A stretch of DNA of 64,000 nt from Endomychus coccineus. Lineage: Eukaryota; Arthropoda; Insecta; Coleoptera; Endomychidae. Each line of letters begins with the position of its first letter. Position 1 is the first letter of the stretch. The notes beneath the pieces were generated by a model, which worked only from the letters and a program-made list of their open reading frames with translations, had not been told where the DNA came from and made no database searches. Made by a program: the position numbers and the translations under genes. Positions 33,051-45,419 of the stretch are shown piece by piece. Where the stretch lies: assembly GCA_958510875.1 (NCBI GenBank), contig OY294067.1, positions 145,394,940 to 145,458,939 on the forward strand. The letters are read 5' to 3'.

Positions 33051-35790
33051 TTTTTTGAAGAATGCCTGTACGGCAACCCAAGCCAAAGAATTCCATATGT
33101 TATCGAAGAAACAGCGAACGAGTCAGAATATTTGGTTTAATCAACAGTGCTTACATTTGAACATCACACCCAAGTATATCAGTTTAAAAACCAGGACGAA
33201 ATTTACAGCAGCAAAGAACGTGTTGAAAGAAGCGAGGATCATCTGGCTTAAAGAAGAAAACAAAAATCTCTACAGAAAACGTTCAGTGATTCCACATTAC
33301 TTAAAGGTATTACACTCTGAATTATCTTATAAACTCCATCCTGTCGAATTCGATTTATTTTTCGATTATGTTGCGTTAGTAAATTTATTCACACTAAATA
33401 TCTCACACAGTCAAAGAAGTTAAATAATCTTCTGAAATGTAAACCGGTCAATAATCACCCACAAGAAATAACAAATTTCAAATTTAGTGAGAGAATTATT
33501 AACTACTCCAAAATCATATTCTCAAAAGAAGAACTTTGTTCACTCAATAAGGGACCAAAGTATTCTCCACATATTCAAAGTAACACTTTTCTAGAAACTA
33601 GTATTGCTGAGGTAGAATTAGCCTTAAAAAATATTAACGCGAATAAATCTAAATTAACAAAATTAGAAATAGGAAAATCACCAACTAAAAAACAATTCAA
33701 TCATATAGATACACCTAAAATCAAATCAATTATTCAAAAACTGAAAGAAAACAATTTAACCCTTACAAAGGCAGATAAATCGAATGCAATAATAATCATC
33801 CCTAAACAAGATTATGAGGATAAAATGTCAGTATTTATCCAAGCGGAATTAAACGGAATACGTGAAGACCCAACTAACCTCTTTCAATTAAAAACAAAAC
33901 AATTCCTACAAAATAGTGAAATTTTATTTTAGAGTGGTTTCGAAAAACATAAACTGATTAATAGCAATCCTTGCTTATTAAAAATCAACGAGAAAATGCC
34001 CTCATACGACCTGTAGTGTCTTAAATCAATAGTCCAACAAGGGACCTTGCAATCAAATTAAATCAGAAATTCACTAATTTTAAACCTGAATTTACTGTTA
34101 AAAATTCTCTCGAATTGTCCGAATTAGTCAAAACACACCATATACCAACCAATGGTTTTTCAGTTTCCTTTGATGTTTCAAACATGTTTTCAAATATTCC
34201 AACTTCAAAATGTAAGTCTCTAATCAGAAGCATTCTAGATAGATCACATATTAGCCCTTCAATTCAAAATGAAATAGAACTCGCGTTTGACCTATGCTTG
34301 AGTCAAAACTATTGTCAATTTAATAATAAATTGTATGTACAGAGTTCAGGTCTCGCTATGGGTAACCCATTGAGTTCACTATTAGCAGACATTTTTATGT
34401 CTGATCTGAAGGACAAAGTTATGAACTGCACATTAGCAAAAAAACATATTCAATTTTGGTATAGATACGTAGATGAACTTGCCTTCTTCAAAGGCACATC
34501 CAGACAATTAAATTCTTTTCTTTCATTTATTAACCAACTCCACCCAAAAATTGAATTCACGTTGGAAATGAAAAGATAGAACATTGAACTCCTTGGATTT
34601 AACACTAATACGTGAGCATAATAAAATAAACTTCAATATCTACAGGAAACTCACTTGTACAGACATTACTATTCCGAACTCATCGTTTAGCCCTCGTAGC
34701 CATAAATTAGCAGCATATCACTCAATGATCCATAGAGCATTTTCGATACCATTGTCAATAGATCACCTTACTATTGAGTTGAACACGATAAAACGAATAG
34801 CCATCAATAATGGTTTTCCGGTAGATCAAATAATTAAACTAATAAATCGCAAACAACAGCAATTAACTATCTATAATATTTATCTGCGTATAAAACACAT
34901 AGATGTAACCACTGAATTCATCTCTTTGACATATTTTTGTACAGTAAGCGAACATATTGTTAACATTTTATCACGCCATAATTTTAAAATCAGTTTCAAA
35001 CCTCAAAATAAACGTTGCCATATTTTATACAACGCCAAAGACAAAACCAATAAATATAGAAAACCTGGGGTTTATAAGATGATTTGCCCAGACTGTGATG
35101 ACTTTCATATAGGTAGAACTTGTCGTATTTTCAAATTAAGATTCGAAGAACATTTTCGCTCGTTTAGACTCAACAAACCTGACTCAACCTTTGCTAATCA
35201 TTTTTTATAAACTGGTCATAGTTTCCCTAACTTAGATAGCCTAAGCATTTTACATAACCAAACCAGAGGTTTTAAATTGAATACATTAGAATCGATAGAA
35301 ATTTATAAAGATGTCAAAAACTGTAATAAAAATATCCTCAATGTTCAGTTAGAACTATATCAAAGTGATCTTTTCATGTGTGTTTCAAACCGCTCTTAAA
35401 ATAATTCTTAGAATATTAAATTATAATCAGACTATTTCACAAATTGTTACCTTATTCACTATGTAATACTGTACTTTCTTTCAAACCGCTCTTCAAATAA
35501 TTCTTAGAATATTAAATTATAATCACACTAATTCACAAATTGTTGCTATGTTTACTATATTATACTGTACTTTCCTAGGATGTACCTATTTTTGGAATTT
35601 CCGTTGATCCCTTAATCTCAACCCTACTTTACTCTACTCTATTTATACTTGAACTGTTTCATTTATTTCTCCATAATTTTTCAATTGTTTGATAATGGCA
35701 CTTCGGTGTTGAAACTATAGTTACGTTTTCACGTTATCATTAATAAAAGTGGTATAAAAACAAAATAGTTATTATTTCATATAATGAATG
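33051..35790 (+). mobile_element. PLE family C copy 2
   Basis: Plus-strand copy with a longer N-terminal part than copy 1, an RT and GIY-YIG pseudogene, and a terminal region matching copy 1 through TTATTTCATATAAT near 35784. Its 5' end starts directly at the right border of copy 1's inverted arm, so the two copies are adjacent in head-to-tail sense with the inverted arm between. Confidence 0.82.
33055..35395 (+). pseudogene. PLE family C reverse transcriptase / GIY-YIG, broken (copy 2)
   Basis: The N-terminal region (33055-33423) is basic (SQNIWFNQQCLHLNITPKYI). Then shifted frames carry LTKADKSNAIIIIPKQDYED (near 33765) and NPCLLKINEKMPSYDL, where copy 1 has LHGLIKNHKENAP. RT motif A is intact here (VSFDVSNMFSNIP, near 34165) and motif B is SSGLAMGNPLSSLLADIFM. 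The catalytic box reads YVDE rather than YVDD (near 34466), so the second catalytic Asp is lost. The nuclease (GVYKMICPDCDDFHIGRT) has H in place of Y of the YIG strand. Stops near 33932, 34015, 34577 and 35207. Inactive. Confidence 0.88.
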
Positions 35791-35829
35791 GAGCTCTCAA
35801 TATTTTTTCCCAAATCTGCGAACTTCATT

Positions 35830-37610
35830 GTTTAAACAATGACATATTACAAAAAAAAATTGTTTCTGTCATTATCAAGGAACGCTATGTTGTAAATTGA
35901 ACAATCTGATTTGATTCGAAGGTATTTAAAAAGCGGGTCTTCTAAGATCAATTACAACCTTTTATTTTCAACCGTTAATTTGTCATTAACGAATTAATGT
36001 TTTGATTAACAATTTCTTTTTCAGAAAGTTATAACTATTTTCACATAATAGCTGAATAATATTGAGTTTTCATCACAGAAGTTGTATTTATATTATTCTT
36101 CGGATATATTGCATATTAAGCTAGTAACTAACAATTCAAAGAAACTGGTCTTTGGAAAGGTTTTTTCACTCAAAACCCCCTGCAATGGCTAAATATGGAT
36201 AGTACCTATCAATCATATATCGTCCTACACAAAAATTATCAATTCAAAGCATTCGTTCAATTAATTAAAAAAGGCTACATGAACAAAAAGAATATCTCTG
36301 TAGTAAAATGTTGTATTAACAAGTGGTCTTCGAATCAATATATTGGCGCAAAATGAAAACTTCACGCCTAAGGAGACCCAAATGCTATAGTCGAAAGCTG
36401 AAATATCTATCTATTTTTCCTGTGTTGCTTCGGTTTTCTCACAATTGTTTATTTAAATTTTGTGGAGCAAAACTTGAGTCGAATTGAAGGTAATACGTTG
36501 TTAACCTTACTACGATAAAAGTTTTACAAAATCCGTTAGATATTTTATATGTTTGCGTCACTTTCAAAAAGGTCAGTTTATCATCGCCTGACGGACAGTA
36601 GCGTATGGAAGCGCATGAGCGGTGTGAGCGACATATTAAAAATTCTAGCGGCAGAAGTGGAGGTTTATTTTACTAAACGCCATTTATTAAGAACGGTATG
36701 GGCAGGTACATTTCTCTTGAGTTTATAGTAGGAAAGGAGGGGAATAATAATATGAACAGATTTTGACAAGTCTATTCACCACGTGCATTTCATGAGCTTA
36801 CAGTGGTACGTTTTTCACAGAAATTATATGTTCACTCTCTAGCACTGCCTTTCGAACTTTGGATCTATCGCTCGCACCGCGTTATGCGTTCCCGTATATA
36901 CGAGTGTAAAATATTTTTCTTCTGGCGGCGATAATCTGGTCTTTTTCAAACGATGCAAACATAAAATATTCAAGGTATTTTATAGGATTTTTTTTGTAGT
37001 TAGATTAGCGTATTGCTTTTGATTTAAGTCAACAATTGCTCCTAAAGCAATTAAGTAAATTCATAATTTTTGTGCAGGACCATACAGAACTGATAGTTAT
37101 TATCCTTATCTAGGTACTGCAAGAGGTTTTGATTCAAAAAACCTCTTCAAAGGCTAGTGATTTGCTACTAATGTTTTTTTCAATTGTTAATTAATAGCTT
37201 AATGTGCAGAATAGCCAAACAATGAAAAAGTACAATTAATTTGATATATCCCAACATGTTTCAGCTACTATCGTCTAAAATTAACTGTTTGCTTCTTAGA
37301 AAAAAAATTGTTAGTTAAAACATTAATTGGTTAATAAGAAATTAAAGGTGGTAAGTGATCTTGAAAGATGTGTATTATAAATACCTCTAATTCTATTCGA
37401 GATTTCTTATTTAAGACTCACCGTTCCTAGATAATAACAAGAATAGGAAACATTTCGCAAATAAAACACCATTTAAACACTGAAGTTCGCATATTTGCAA
37501 AAAATATTGAGTTTTATAATCAGCGTATTTTTCTATATCATAATCCACCATAATCTCGCTGCGGTCCTGCAAAAACTATTTTAAAAGTTACCCGGAATGA
37601 CACCTATACT
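35830..37610. repeat. Degenerate element with long inverted arms (copy 1)
   Basis: Left 35830-36330 and right 37010-37420 are diverged inverted copies: CCTACACAAAAATTATCAAT (36223) against ATTTTTGTGCAGGACC (37067), and GGAAAGGTTTTTTCACTCAAAACCCCC against GAGGTTTTGATTCAAAAAACCTC. The middle (36380-36960) and the right part to 37610 match 52190-53310 in direct orientation. No coding capacity; possibly a non-autonomous DNA transposon. 37610-38780 shows nothing recognisable. Confidence 0.55.
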
Positions 37611-38784
37611 CCTTTGTAGGAGGAAAATTGAACACGATCTCAGAAGGCGAGTTGTTGAGAATTACCTTGAAAAACAACTAAAAGCTGGTGCCTGATTGGA
37701 ATCAGACAATTAGAAAAAAAAATTCCAGGGCTGGTTGTCGAAATTCGAAGAATGTGAGGGTGTAGGTAGTGTACCAGGAGATATAGTATTCTCCTCAACG
37801 TGGAGGTGATGTGTCTATCGCAGTTATAAAAATCATCAATATCTAAAGAACTAATTGTCTTAGGAAACAACAAAGTGTTAAAATACAACTTCAGAAGTCT
37901 CACTTAATATTATCCGTAACTCACTTTCCGCTAAATTCTGAAATCGAATCCTATTTAGAACATTTATACCTACCCGAATTATCAGTATAGCAGTATTATT
38001 ATTAAGTAGATAGGGGTATTTTGAAATAAATGAATGTAGATGACACAGTTTCATGATATTATCAATGGAATCATTGACATTTGGTCCCTAAAATGCTCAT
38101 TGTGCAAACGAATTACTAAAAGTATAAAAAACCTAATTTTCAAAAGAATATATATATAGAAGACTATAATTTGTCCTTTGAGTTAAGGGAAACGGTGTAG
38201 ACAGACCTATTTGATGAACGATAAAAAAATATGTATCCACGAATCTGAAAATAATTTTATAAATGAATCAAAAGAATTTTGCAATTAAGAAAAAAAAAAC
38301 AAAGCCTATATGAGTTGTATGTATTTCGATAATATATTATAAAACCCTTCTTCCTTTCAGAATATATACTGTGAAAAGAAATTGAATAATCTCCCTATAA
38401 AAGCTACTCGCTTTGATTCCTCTCAATAATTTATCCTCAGTTCACATTTCTTATACTGATATAATTAATACCATTTCTCATCCCAAGCTTAATTCCTGAT
38501 GGGATACCAGACTATTTTGAAAGACACTATAATCACAATTTAGCTCATCCTTTCTCCTTAATTTATAATAAGTATCTAAGTGAGGGTGAATTCCCTATAA
38601 GCTTTCAGAGTAATTCCTGTACATAAGTCGGAAAGAGAATCACATGTTCATAGATACCGACCAATATGAATTAATTAATTTTGCTGAAGTCAAAAGCGCA
38701 TCAGTCGTTGAGGAGAATATGAGGTGAACTGTGTGTACATATATTGAAGACCCAGCACGCAGGTATGGAGGTGTCTATATGACC

Positions 38785-39045
38785 TCCGGTGATGTGGCAA
38801 CACCTTCGGAGGCAGCAACGACCACAAGGTGTACGCATATATACAATTTTCGGAGGCCACATGATACACTCTGTGCTGCTCATATATGACCCTTTAAAAA
38901 TTTGGAAATCATTTCCCCTCTCAAGAAATCCGAATTGGTTATCATTTCAACACCCCATATATAAATTTTATATCAATGTTTCTCAATTAGAAAACCCGGA
39001 GGCGAGGTCGCCTCTTCCATGTACCGGAGGCGACAACATACCGTG
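38785..39045. repeat. Cluster of GTTGTCGCCTCCG-like motifs (2)
   Basis: Variants occur near 38782 (GACCTCCGGTG), 38811 (TTCGGAGGCAGCAACG), 38852 (TTCGGAGGCCACATG), 38994 (CCCGGAGGCGAGGTC) and 39022 (CCGGAGGCGACAACATA). A TA tract follows directly, as one precedes the cluster at 29095. Confidence 0.7.
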
Positions 39046-39048
39046 CAT

Positions 39049-39155
<107 letters not shown>

Positions 39156-39162
39156 ATATTTT

Positions 39163-40615
39163 AGCAAAAAGGCTATACATGTACAAAGCAGTTCCTCCTA
39201 AGTACTATGGATTACCAGGAATACATAAGCCACAAGTAACACTAAGATCAATAGTCCACACTCCAACATCTAATTATCGAAATATTTTGCAGAGATACTA
39301 ACCATGTCAGTGAACAATGACAATAGATACTTTGTAAAGGATTCATTCGAAGCAGCTACTTTGTTTAATAATTTTCAATCACCACCTAACTACGTATTAG
39401 TTAGTTTTGATGTAGTTTCATTATATAGCAATATTCCATCGGATTTAATAATCACAGTAATTCAAAATAATTGGGACAATATAGAGTCAAATTGCACTAT
39501 ACCTCTACAGGAATTCCTTGATGGTATGAAATTAATTTTAAACACTAGTTATTTCAGTTTCAATGATGTTTTTTACAGTCAGATTTTTGGTTGTCCTATG
39601 TGATCAAACTTAAGTCCCATAATAGCAAGGATGGTGATGGATTTTCTACTAGATAGTTGTCTCACAAAAATTCAATTTGGAATACCATTCATTAAAAAAT
39701 ATATGGATGATATTGTATGTGCGGTCCCGGAGGAAGAGGTTGATACTACTTCGATGGTCTTAAATAATTTTAACCAAAACATCCAATCCACTGTAGTGCA
39801 GGAAACGAATCGGAGCGTCCCCTTCTTAGACACTAAGTTGATCAGAACTGACAATAATCAGATAATAGTAGACTGGTATCAAAAACAAACAAATTCGGGA
39901 AGGTACTTACATTACTACTCACATCAATCACATAAAATTGAAATCAACTTGATAATAGCTTTAAAAAATAGAATGATGAAAATCTCACATCCTTCTTGAG
40001 GAAAAAAATTGAAAAAAACTTTTTAGTATTCTAGTAGAAAATTCATATCCACCCATGTTATCAAAAAAATTAATTTTCAGCACAAGACATAATATTTTGG
40101 AAAATAATGATAACAATAATGACAATGATGTTCAAATCAATAAATATGGGCTTCTCCCAAATATAGATGGCTTAACAGACAATCTAATCAAAATTTTCAT
40201 GCCAGAAGAGATTAAAATTGCAAGAAAGAATCTTCTTACAATCAATTCAATTTTCACTAAACTTAAAGACAAAGCCCCAAGGCTGTTGGAGTCGAATATA
40301 ATTTACAAAGTACCATGTCAAGATTGTGAAAAGGTTTATGTAGGACAAACATCTCAATTACTGAAACTAAGAATGACACAACATAGAAGTGATTGCAAAA
40401 TTAGGACTACAACATGCGCCTTAGCTAAACACTGTAGAGAGGGAAATCTTAAATTTGATGAAACAGAAATTATGATTCTGGATAAAGAAAGTAATCACAA
40501 AAAAAGATTGTTTTTAGAAATGTACCACATCAATAAGGAACCTTCAGTTTTAAATAAGAAAACAGACACAGACAACTTGAATATAATTTATTCCTTTTTA
40601 TTGACAGTTGATTAA
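39163..40615 (+). pseudogene. PLE family F reverse transcriptase / GIY-YIG, truncated and broken
   Basis: RT motifs: [19 protein letters not shown] (near 39205), LVSFDVVSLYSNIP (motif A, near 39400), a damaged motif B region (IFGCPM then TGA near 39601), and the catalytic KKYMDDIV (near 39697). The C-terminal frame 40055-40615 is intact and carries the GIY-YIG nuclease (IIYKVPCQDCEKVYVGQT, LKLRMTQHRSDC, FLEMYHI). Stops or frameshifts at about 39300, 39601, 39998 and between 40000 and 40055. The N-terminal region upstream of the fingers is missing. The intact nuclease frame reflects limited decay, not function. Confidence 0.88.
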
Positions 40616-41025
40616 AACCACAAAAATATAGTTAAATGTTCAGTGATTCTTATTCCTGATAACAAATATTCAATTTCAACCGAGTCACACTCTTTGGTGG
40701 TGACGTTTTCAAATCCAGATTTTGCGCATTAGAGACTTCACAATCAGCTGTTAGTCCGATATGCACGTGTATTTTTACCGTTATAACATGACTAGTTGAA
40801 TGTCAAATTTTGAAATGTATCCATTTTCATCCCACTGTAATTCGTCTTTATTTTAAATTTAACTTGGTGACTTAATTGTATGATAGAATCTTCAGTCCAA
40901 TGCCTATAATAAGGAGAAGAAAAATCCAAACGTTTTTTGTAGAAATGCATAGTTTAATATTAACCTAAACTTCTGTAAGTATTAACCGAAATACATAATT
41001 GTCATCTAATTTGTAAAAATTGTAG

Positions 41026-41064
41026 TACCCTGAAGAAGCAATAAATTATTGCGAAATATTGGTA
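41026..41064 (+). ncRNA. Hammerhead ribozyme motif, PLE family F
   Basis: TACC, core CTGAAGA, extra A, stem II GCAATA/TATTGC with an AAT loop, GAA, self-complementary stem III ATAT, cleavage-site T, then GGTA which pairs with TACC. All stems pair although the sequences differ from the other families. Stem III of two A-U pairs is very weak for a monomer. Confidence 0.65.
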
Positions 41065-41095
41065 GAGAAAAAATAGTTTTCTTTTGATTGCCCAA

Positions 41096-41340
41096 CTACA
41101 GACCGAAATTCCCGTTAACAAACCTTTCTATATGTATATATATATATATATACGCCTGAGGGTAAGATCTTGCTCCGCGGCATTTACCTGGGCTTTCAGG
41201 CGAGAAGGTAGGAGCTCGAGGTTGCCCTCTAGTCGGCCTTCTCGACTGATCTGAAATTCGAGACCAAGTTCTTCCGCAGCTTTTTTGTGCTGCCTTGACG
41301 ATAAATGCCCCCACTCAGGCCAATTCGTGACTTTTAGCAA
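41096..41340 (-). pseudogene. C-terminal remnant of the R2/R4-like element
   Basis: A frame reading EWGHLSSRQHKKAAEELGLE on the minus strand, then Arg-rich sequence. It follows the RT after an apparent deletion near 41340-41375. The expected zinc-knuckle (CCHC) and PD-(D/E)XK nuclease residues are not found, so the nuclease part appears lost. Confidence 0.45.
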
Positions 41341-43375
41341 GGCACAGGAGGGGGTCCGAGCTCCTAAGAACTTTACAAGCTATATTCAGAACCACACTTC
41401 GATGCAGACCCTCCACGACTGAGGACTCCCCTACCTCCTCGATGACGTGGGAGATAAATGCGGGAAACGGACGATCTAGGATGCAAACTGTGATGGATAT
41501 GCATAATTTTCCGGGTGTCTTTATCGAGTCTATGCAGCTCCTCGACCGTCCATTTCACCACTCCAAAAGAGTGGAGGAAGGAGGACTGGAACGGCAAGCA
41601 TATTTTTTGCAGACACCTTGTTCCCACTCGAAAGTTCGGAAGACCAAATCTTTCGAACGAGGTTTCTGTATTTGCCGCGGAGAGCCACCTTTACCTGGGA
41701 AGCGTCATAATTAGGACGCTGTTCAATTCCCAGGTATCGATAGGTCTCTCCAGCATCGAGGTGTTTGAAGATGCTTCCGTCGGCAAGCTGCATATTCTCG
41801 TACACTTCCGGAGATCGTCCTCTCCTCAAATGAAACACTGCGCATTTGTCCAATCTGAACTCCATGCCCACGGCTCGTGTATATTCCTGAACCACATAGA
41901 GAGATTGATGTAGGTTCTTCTCCCCAGAGGCATACAGTTTCAAATCATCCACATAAAATAAATGGGTCATCTGATGCCCCCGGTCGTTCGGTGGTACAGA
42001 GTAATATCCACGAGTCCGTCTTAAAGCAATGGTGAGCGGCAGCAGTGAGCTATCGAACAAGAGGGGACTCAAGGAGTCTCCTTGGAAAACTCCCCTCTTG
42101 AATGTTACCAACTGTCAAGACTCGTCGTGTGCCTGATGTGATGGCATAACGGGTCTTCCAGAGTGGCAACAGATGTTCTATGCATCTCACTAGTGGGGTT
42201 GGTACCGCAAGGCATTGCAGCAAGTATAATAATAGCTCATGTGATGTTGAATCAAATGCCTTGCGGTAGTCAATCCAGGCCATGGAAAGGTTGCGCTTGT
42301 ATAGTATGGAGTCCTGAGTGATTGATATATCTATCACTGGGTTCTCCCGGCAACCCTCCATGCCTTTCTTTGCCCCACGCTGCTCGCTGATGTTATTAAC
42401 CACCGGACCGATCGATTTCAACAACCTCGCATACAAGATATGTGTAAATAACTTGCGGCAGGTGTTGAGACAAGTGATCGGCCGGTAGTTCTTGGGATCA
42501 GACAAGTCTCCACTCTTTGGAAGTAGCTCAGTGTACCCCTCGACAGCCCAGCTTGGAATATGCCGCTCCTCTCTGACCCATGAGTCAAAGACTCTGGCCA
42601 GACGGCGGTGAGTGGAAGGAAATTTCTTCCACCACCATATGTTAATGCCGTCAGGGTCATGAGCAGCATAGTTTTTGGTACCGACAAGAGCTTGTCGGTC
42701 CTCATCCTCGCTGACTGCCTCGCACACTTCTGTTTGCGGAAGTTGACGTTCAGCGCAAAACATTTGGAAGTGTGCAAGGGCTGGAGTGTCTAGGTGAATT
42801 ATACGCGGTGACTCATACACTCCTTCCAGAACTGCTCAACCTCCTCCACAGTCGGTGGAGCAACAATTGTGGGCGGTGGAGATCCAAAAAGCCGGGACGG
42901 GCTATCGCGAAACAAGGAATTCTCCCTGATGCGTCTAACCCGTCTGGCCAGATTTCTCCTTGTCACGCCCAGGACTCGAATCCTATTTGCACAATGTTGT
43001 TTGAGGGTCTGCAACACTGTACGTTTTAGTGTGTGATGGTGGCGGCGCAGTTGAGCGGCTATACGCCTAATTTTTGGCGTTAAAGCCCTGCCGCTAGAAA
43101 TAAAATCCATCACACACTGGATCCGAGACGCTTGCTGCCTCGCCGACTGAATTTTGGTCTCGACTTTGTGTAGGCGCCGTTCGGTTTCCTCGATCTGGTA
43201 GTGCGGTCTCTCACTCCGCTCTTCCGGAGTATATAATATATATAAGGCGAATGAGTCTTTTGAGACCGTATAAGTATAAATATACTTTTAGTAATAATGC
43301 TACCTATGAGACCACTCCGGGTATTTGAGTATATGATTTCCGGGTGTATGAATATTGTATCATTCAAGTCCAATA
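41153..43375 (-). mobile_element. Non-LTR retrotransposon, R2/R4-like, minus strand, degraded
   Basis: GC-richer than its surroundings with one RT gene on the minus strand. Its 3' end (CGCCTGAGGGTAAGATC at 41154) abuts a TA tract, which fits insertion into a simple repeat, as reported for R4/Dong-type elements. The restriction-like endonuclease domain expected after the RT is not recognisable. Confidence 0.75.
41373..43230 (-). pseudogene. R2/R4-type reverse transcriptase, frameshifted
   Basis: The gene would prime reverse transcription at a cut target. In order on the minus strand: a basic coiled N-terminal region (RIAAQLRRHHHTLKRTVLQT, ~43070); DPDGINIWWWKKFPSTHRRL (~42650); LPKSGDLSDPKNYRPITCLN (~42500); RT motif MAWIDYRKAFDSTSH (~42270); FQGDSLSPLLFDSSL (~42080); the catalytic THLFYVDDLKLYA (~41955); and GMEFRLDKCAVFHLRRG (~41850). 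A C-terminal HRLDKDTRKIMHIHHSLHPR region lies near 41500 with RHRGGRG near 41430. Frameshifts occur near 43110, 42815, 42085 and 41540. The YVDD box is intact. Confidence 0.85.
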
Positions 43376-43669
43376 GGCATTACAAATAAAGTCTCTTTGT
43401 ATGTATGCACTAAATCTGCTAACCATAGAGACAAAATTTGAGGGGACGATACTGTGTATTATAATGACTTAAAAATATGTACATCACCTACTACGGGAGT
43501 AATAGGAAATATCTAAGTACATACTTGTGGTTATAGAGATTTAATTGTTCTTTTTTTAATTTACTATTGTTCGCGCGATGCAGGCTTCATGGATTGCTCA
43601 TTTCACATCTTGAAATTAGGAACCATAATAGCCGCGTTACGTTGAGAGTCGGAATTATCTAGTACAAAT

Positions 43670-43887
43670 TCACTGCATGCCCTTTTTGTGAGGTTTAAAA
43701 ATGCAAGAACCTTTTTCAAATGGAACACCAGGCATCCTGTGAATTAAAAAATCTCTAATAACAATAAGAGTATCAATACCTTCTTTCCATTTCTTTTCAG
43801 ATGTTCAATTAGGAAATTTTCTGGATAACAAAACTTGACAAATATATTTTTTGAAAACAAATTCATTAGGTTTTCTCATAGGCACGC
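43670..43887 (-). pseudogene. Exon-like open segment, unidentified
   Basis: On the minus strand, a splice-acceptor-like TTTATTCAG is followed by about 72 codons (VPMRKPNEFVFKKYICQV, KEGIDTLIVIRDFLIHRMPG, CIFKPHKKGMQ) with a single internal TGA and a terminal TGA. The composition is protein-like. I do not recognise the family; it could be a host exon or a transposon fragment. The remainder of 43376-44270 has no recognisable feature. Confidence 0.25.
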
Positions 43888-44569
43888 CTGAATAAATTTA
43901 GTTACTTATTGAATTTGTCTGAATAAAAGTGAATTATACTTCAACAAAATTCGGCGATTCGCCTAACTCATTGATAAACGCGCGCATATTATTTGGGAGG
44001 CATCCTTTCTAAAGTGGTACCGCGGAATGCTTGCCAAACAAATCAGCTGGACCTTCTTAATTTTATATCCCAAAGATTCAATACTTAAGATAGTGAATGA
44101 ATATTTATTTATTCTTATTGGCTTTGGCAGACAACAATTATGAGGTACTTCTAGTCTAGATCGATCAGTAACATTAGAAGCCACAGTCAACTCCAGACAA
44201 TTCCCTCCATTGACAAAATTATAAAGATAGGGAATAATATATATGTCTCTCTCTTACAAAATGTCGTCTAGCATGAATCAAACCATATGTGGAGGCACGG
44301 ATGTGAATCTAGACTACTTTAACATATTTGTGGAAAATGTCAATGTTATGTAAAAGGTTTTTTGATTTAACCCCAACGTGATATTCTAATTTGATGCTCA
44401 TGATAAATGTGTGGAAATGAGAACGTAGGTCTATTCGAAATGGAGCCAAAAAGTATGTAACCGAGCTGGAAGGTCTGTGCAGTAGAATACCCGTTGATAA
44501 AAGTAGGATGATCTTGATCATAAGTCCAAGGAAGGTACCCTTCGAGTACAAAGAATAACAATGTAGTAG

Positions 44570-44914
44570 TTGATAGTTGAGGCTTTGAAGAATCGTTATG
44601 GAAATGAGGACCTATTTTTCCAAGTCTACATAAGGCAGATTCTGGATCTGGTGATAGCTTACTCAACCAACAAGATTCCCCCCAACAAGGTACACCTGAA
44701 GCTACAGTCTCATTTGAGAGCTCTAAAGAATTTGAAATTGGAGAATGCTGATCCAGCGACACGGTTATATCCATTAGTTGAGTCAAGTCTTTCAAAAGAT
44801 ATGCAGTTACTGTGGCAGAAGGACCCTTTGATCAAGTATGATGGTGCAAAGGATGAACCACTTAGAAATCAATTGAATTTGTTGATTTTTAGAAAGGAAG
44901 CACCCACCCAGTAG
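44570..44914 (+). pseudogene. BEL/Pao gag (DUF1759-type) fragment, unit 1
   Basis: The frame starts in EALKNRYGNEDLFFQVYIRQ, which matches the gag core of BEL/Pao elements (DUF1759), continues through SHLRALKNLKLENADPATRL and LSKDMQLLWQKDPL, and ends at TAG near 44912. Upstream gag sequence (44340-44570) is out of frame and interrupted. Gag would package element RNA. The zinc knuckles expected afterwards are missing. Confidence 0.8.
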
Positions 44915-44981
44915 AGGTTGGCTCTGGCTGGTAGTGTATTTGATATCTGGGGGCAAAACATAACCAACGAATTCTTCGAAA

Positions 44982-45419
44982 GTGAAACAGACTTTGACGG
45001 AATGTTCAAATCATACATACTCGAGTACCGTGAAATTGCAGACATTAGTTATCACTGTTTGTAATGGGGATAAGAGGAAAATAGTCCGAGCATTTATAGA
45101 CAACGGATCACAAGGATCGTACATCCGAGAGTCAACCGCTGAAGAAATGGGTAAACAATCAACAGGTCAAGAGACTGTAACACACTCACTTTTTGGCGGA
45201 GAAGAAGTTATCATACACCACCTGAAGTACAATACAGTCCTCCAGAGTAATGGTAGTGGTTATTCATGCTCAATTGCAATGCGAGACAAAGTGAAGATCT
45301 GCAATTTGATTCCACGAGTTTCTCAATCATCAAATCAATTGATGGCTGAATTGAATAAGAAAGGAATTCAGTTTGCAAATATGGGGGTTGGGTGCCTGCC
45401 TATTGAAGTGTTAATATGA
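44982..45419 (+). pseudogene. BEL/Pao aspartic protease (DUF1758-type), unit 1
   Basis: A retropepsin-like domain of about 145 codons with the active-site signature in the form AFIDNGSQGSYI (usual form D-T/S-G-S-Q) where Asn follows the catalytic Asp. It then has VTHSLFGGEEVIIHH, a flap-like region, and GVGCLPIEVLI, where the conserved ILIG..... segment expected in BEL proteases would begin; a TGA follows. It would cleave the polyprotein. Here it is isolated by stops on both sides. Confidence 0.8.

Noticed and set aside
44367..44795. 142-codon minus-strand ORF and its copy at 45516-45944
   Set aside because: Antisense shadow of the BEL/Pao gag region; the sense strand gives recognisable gag.
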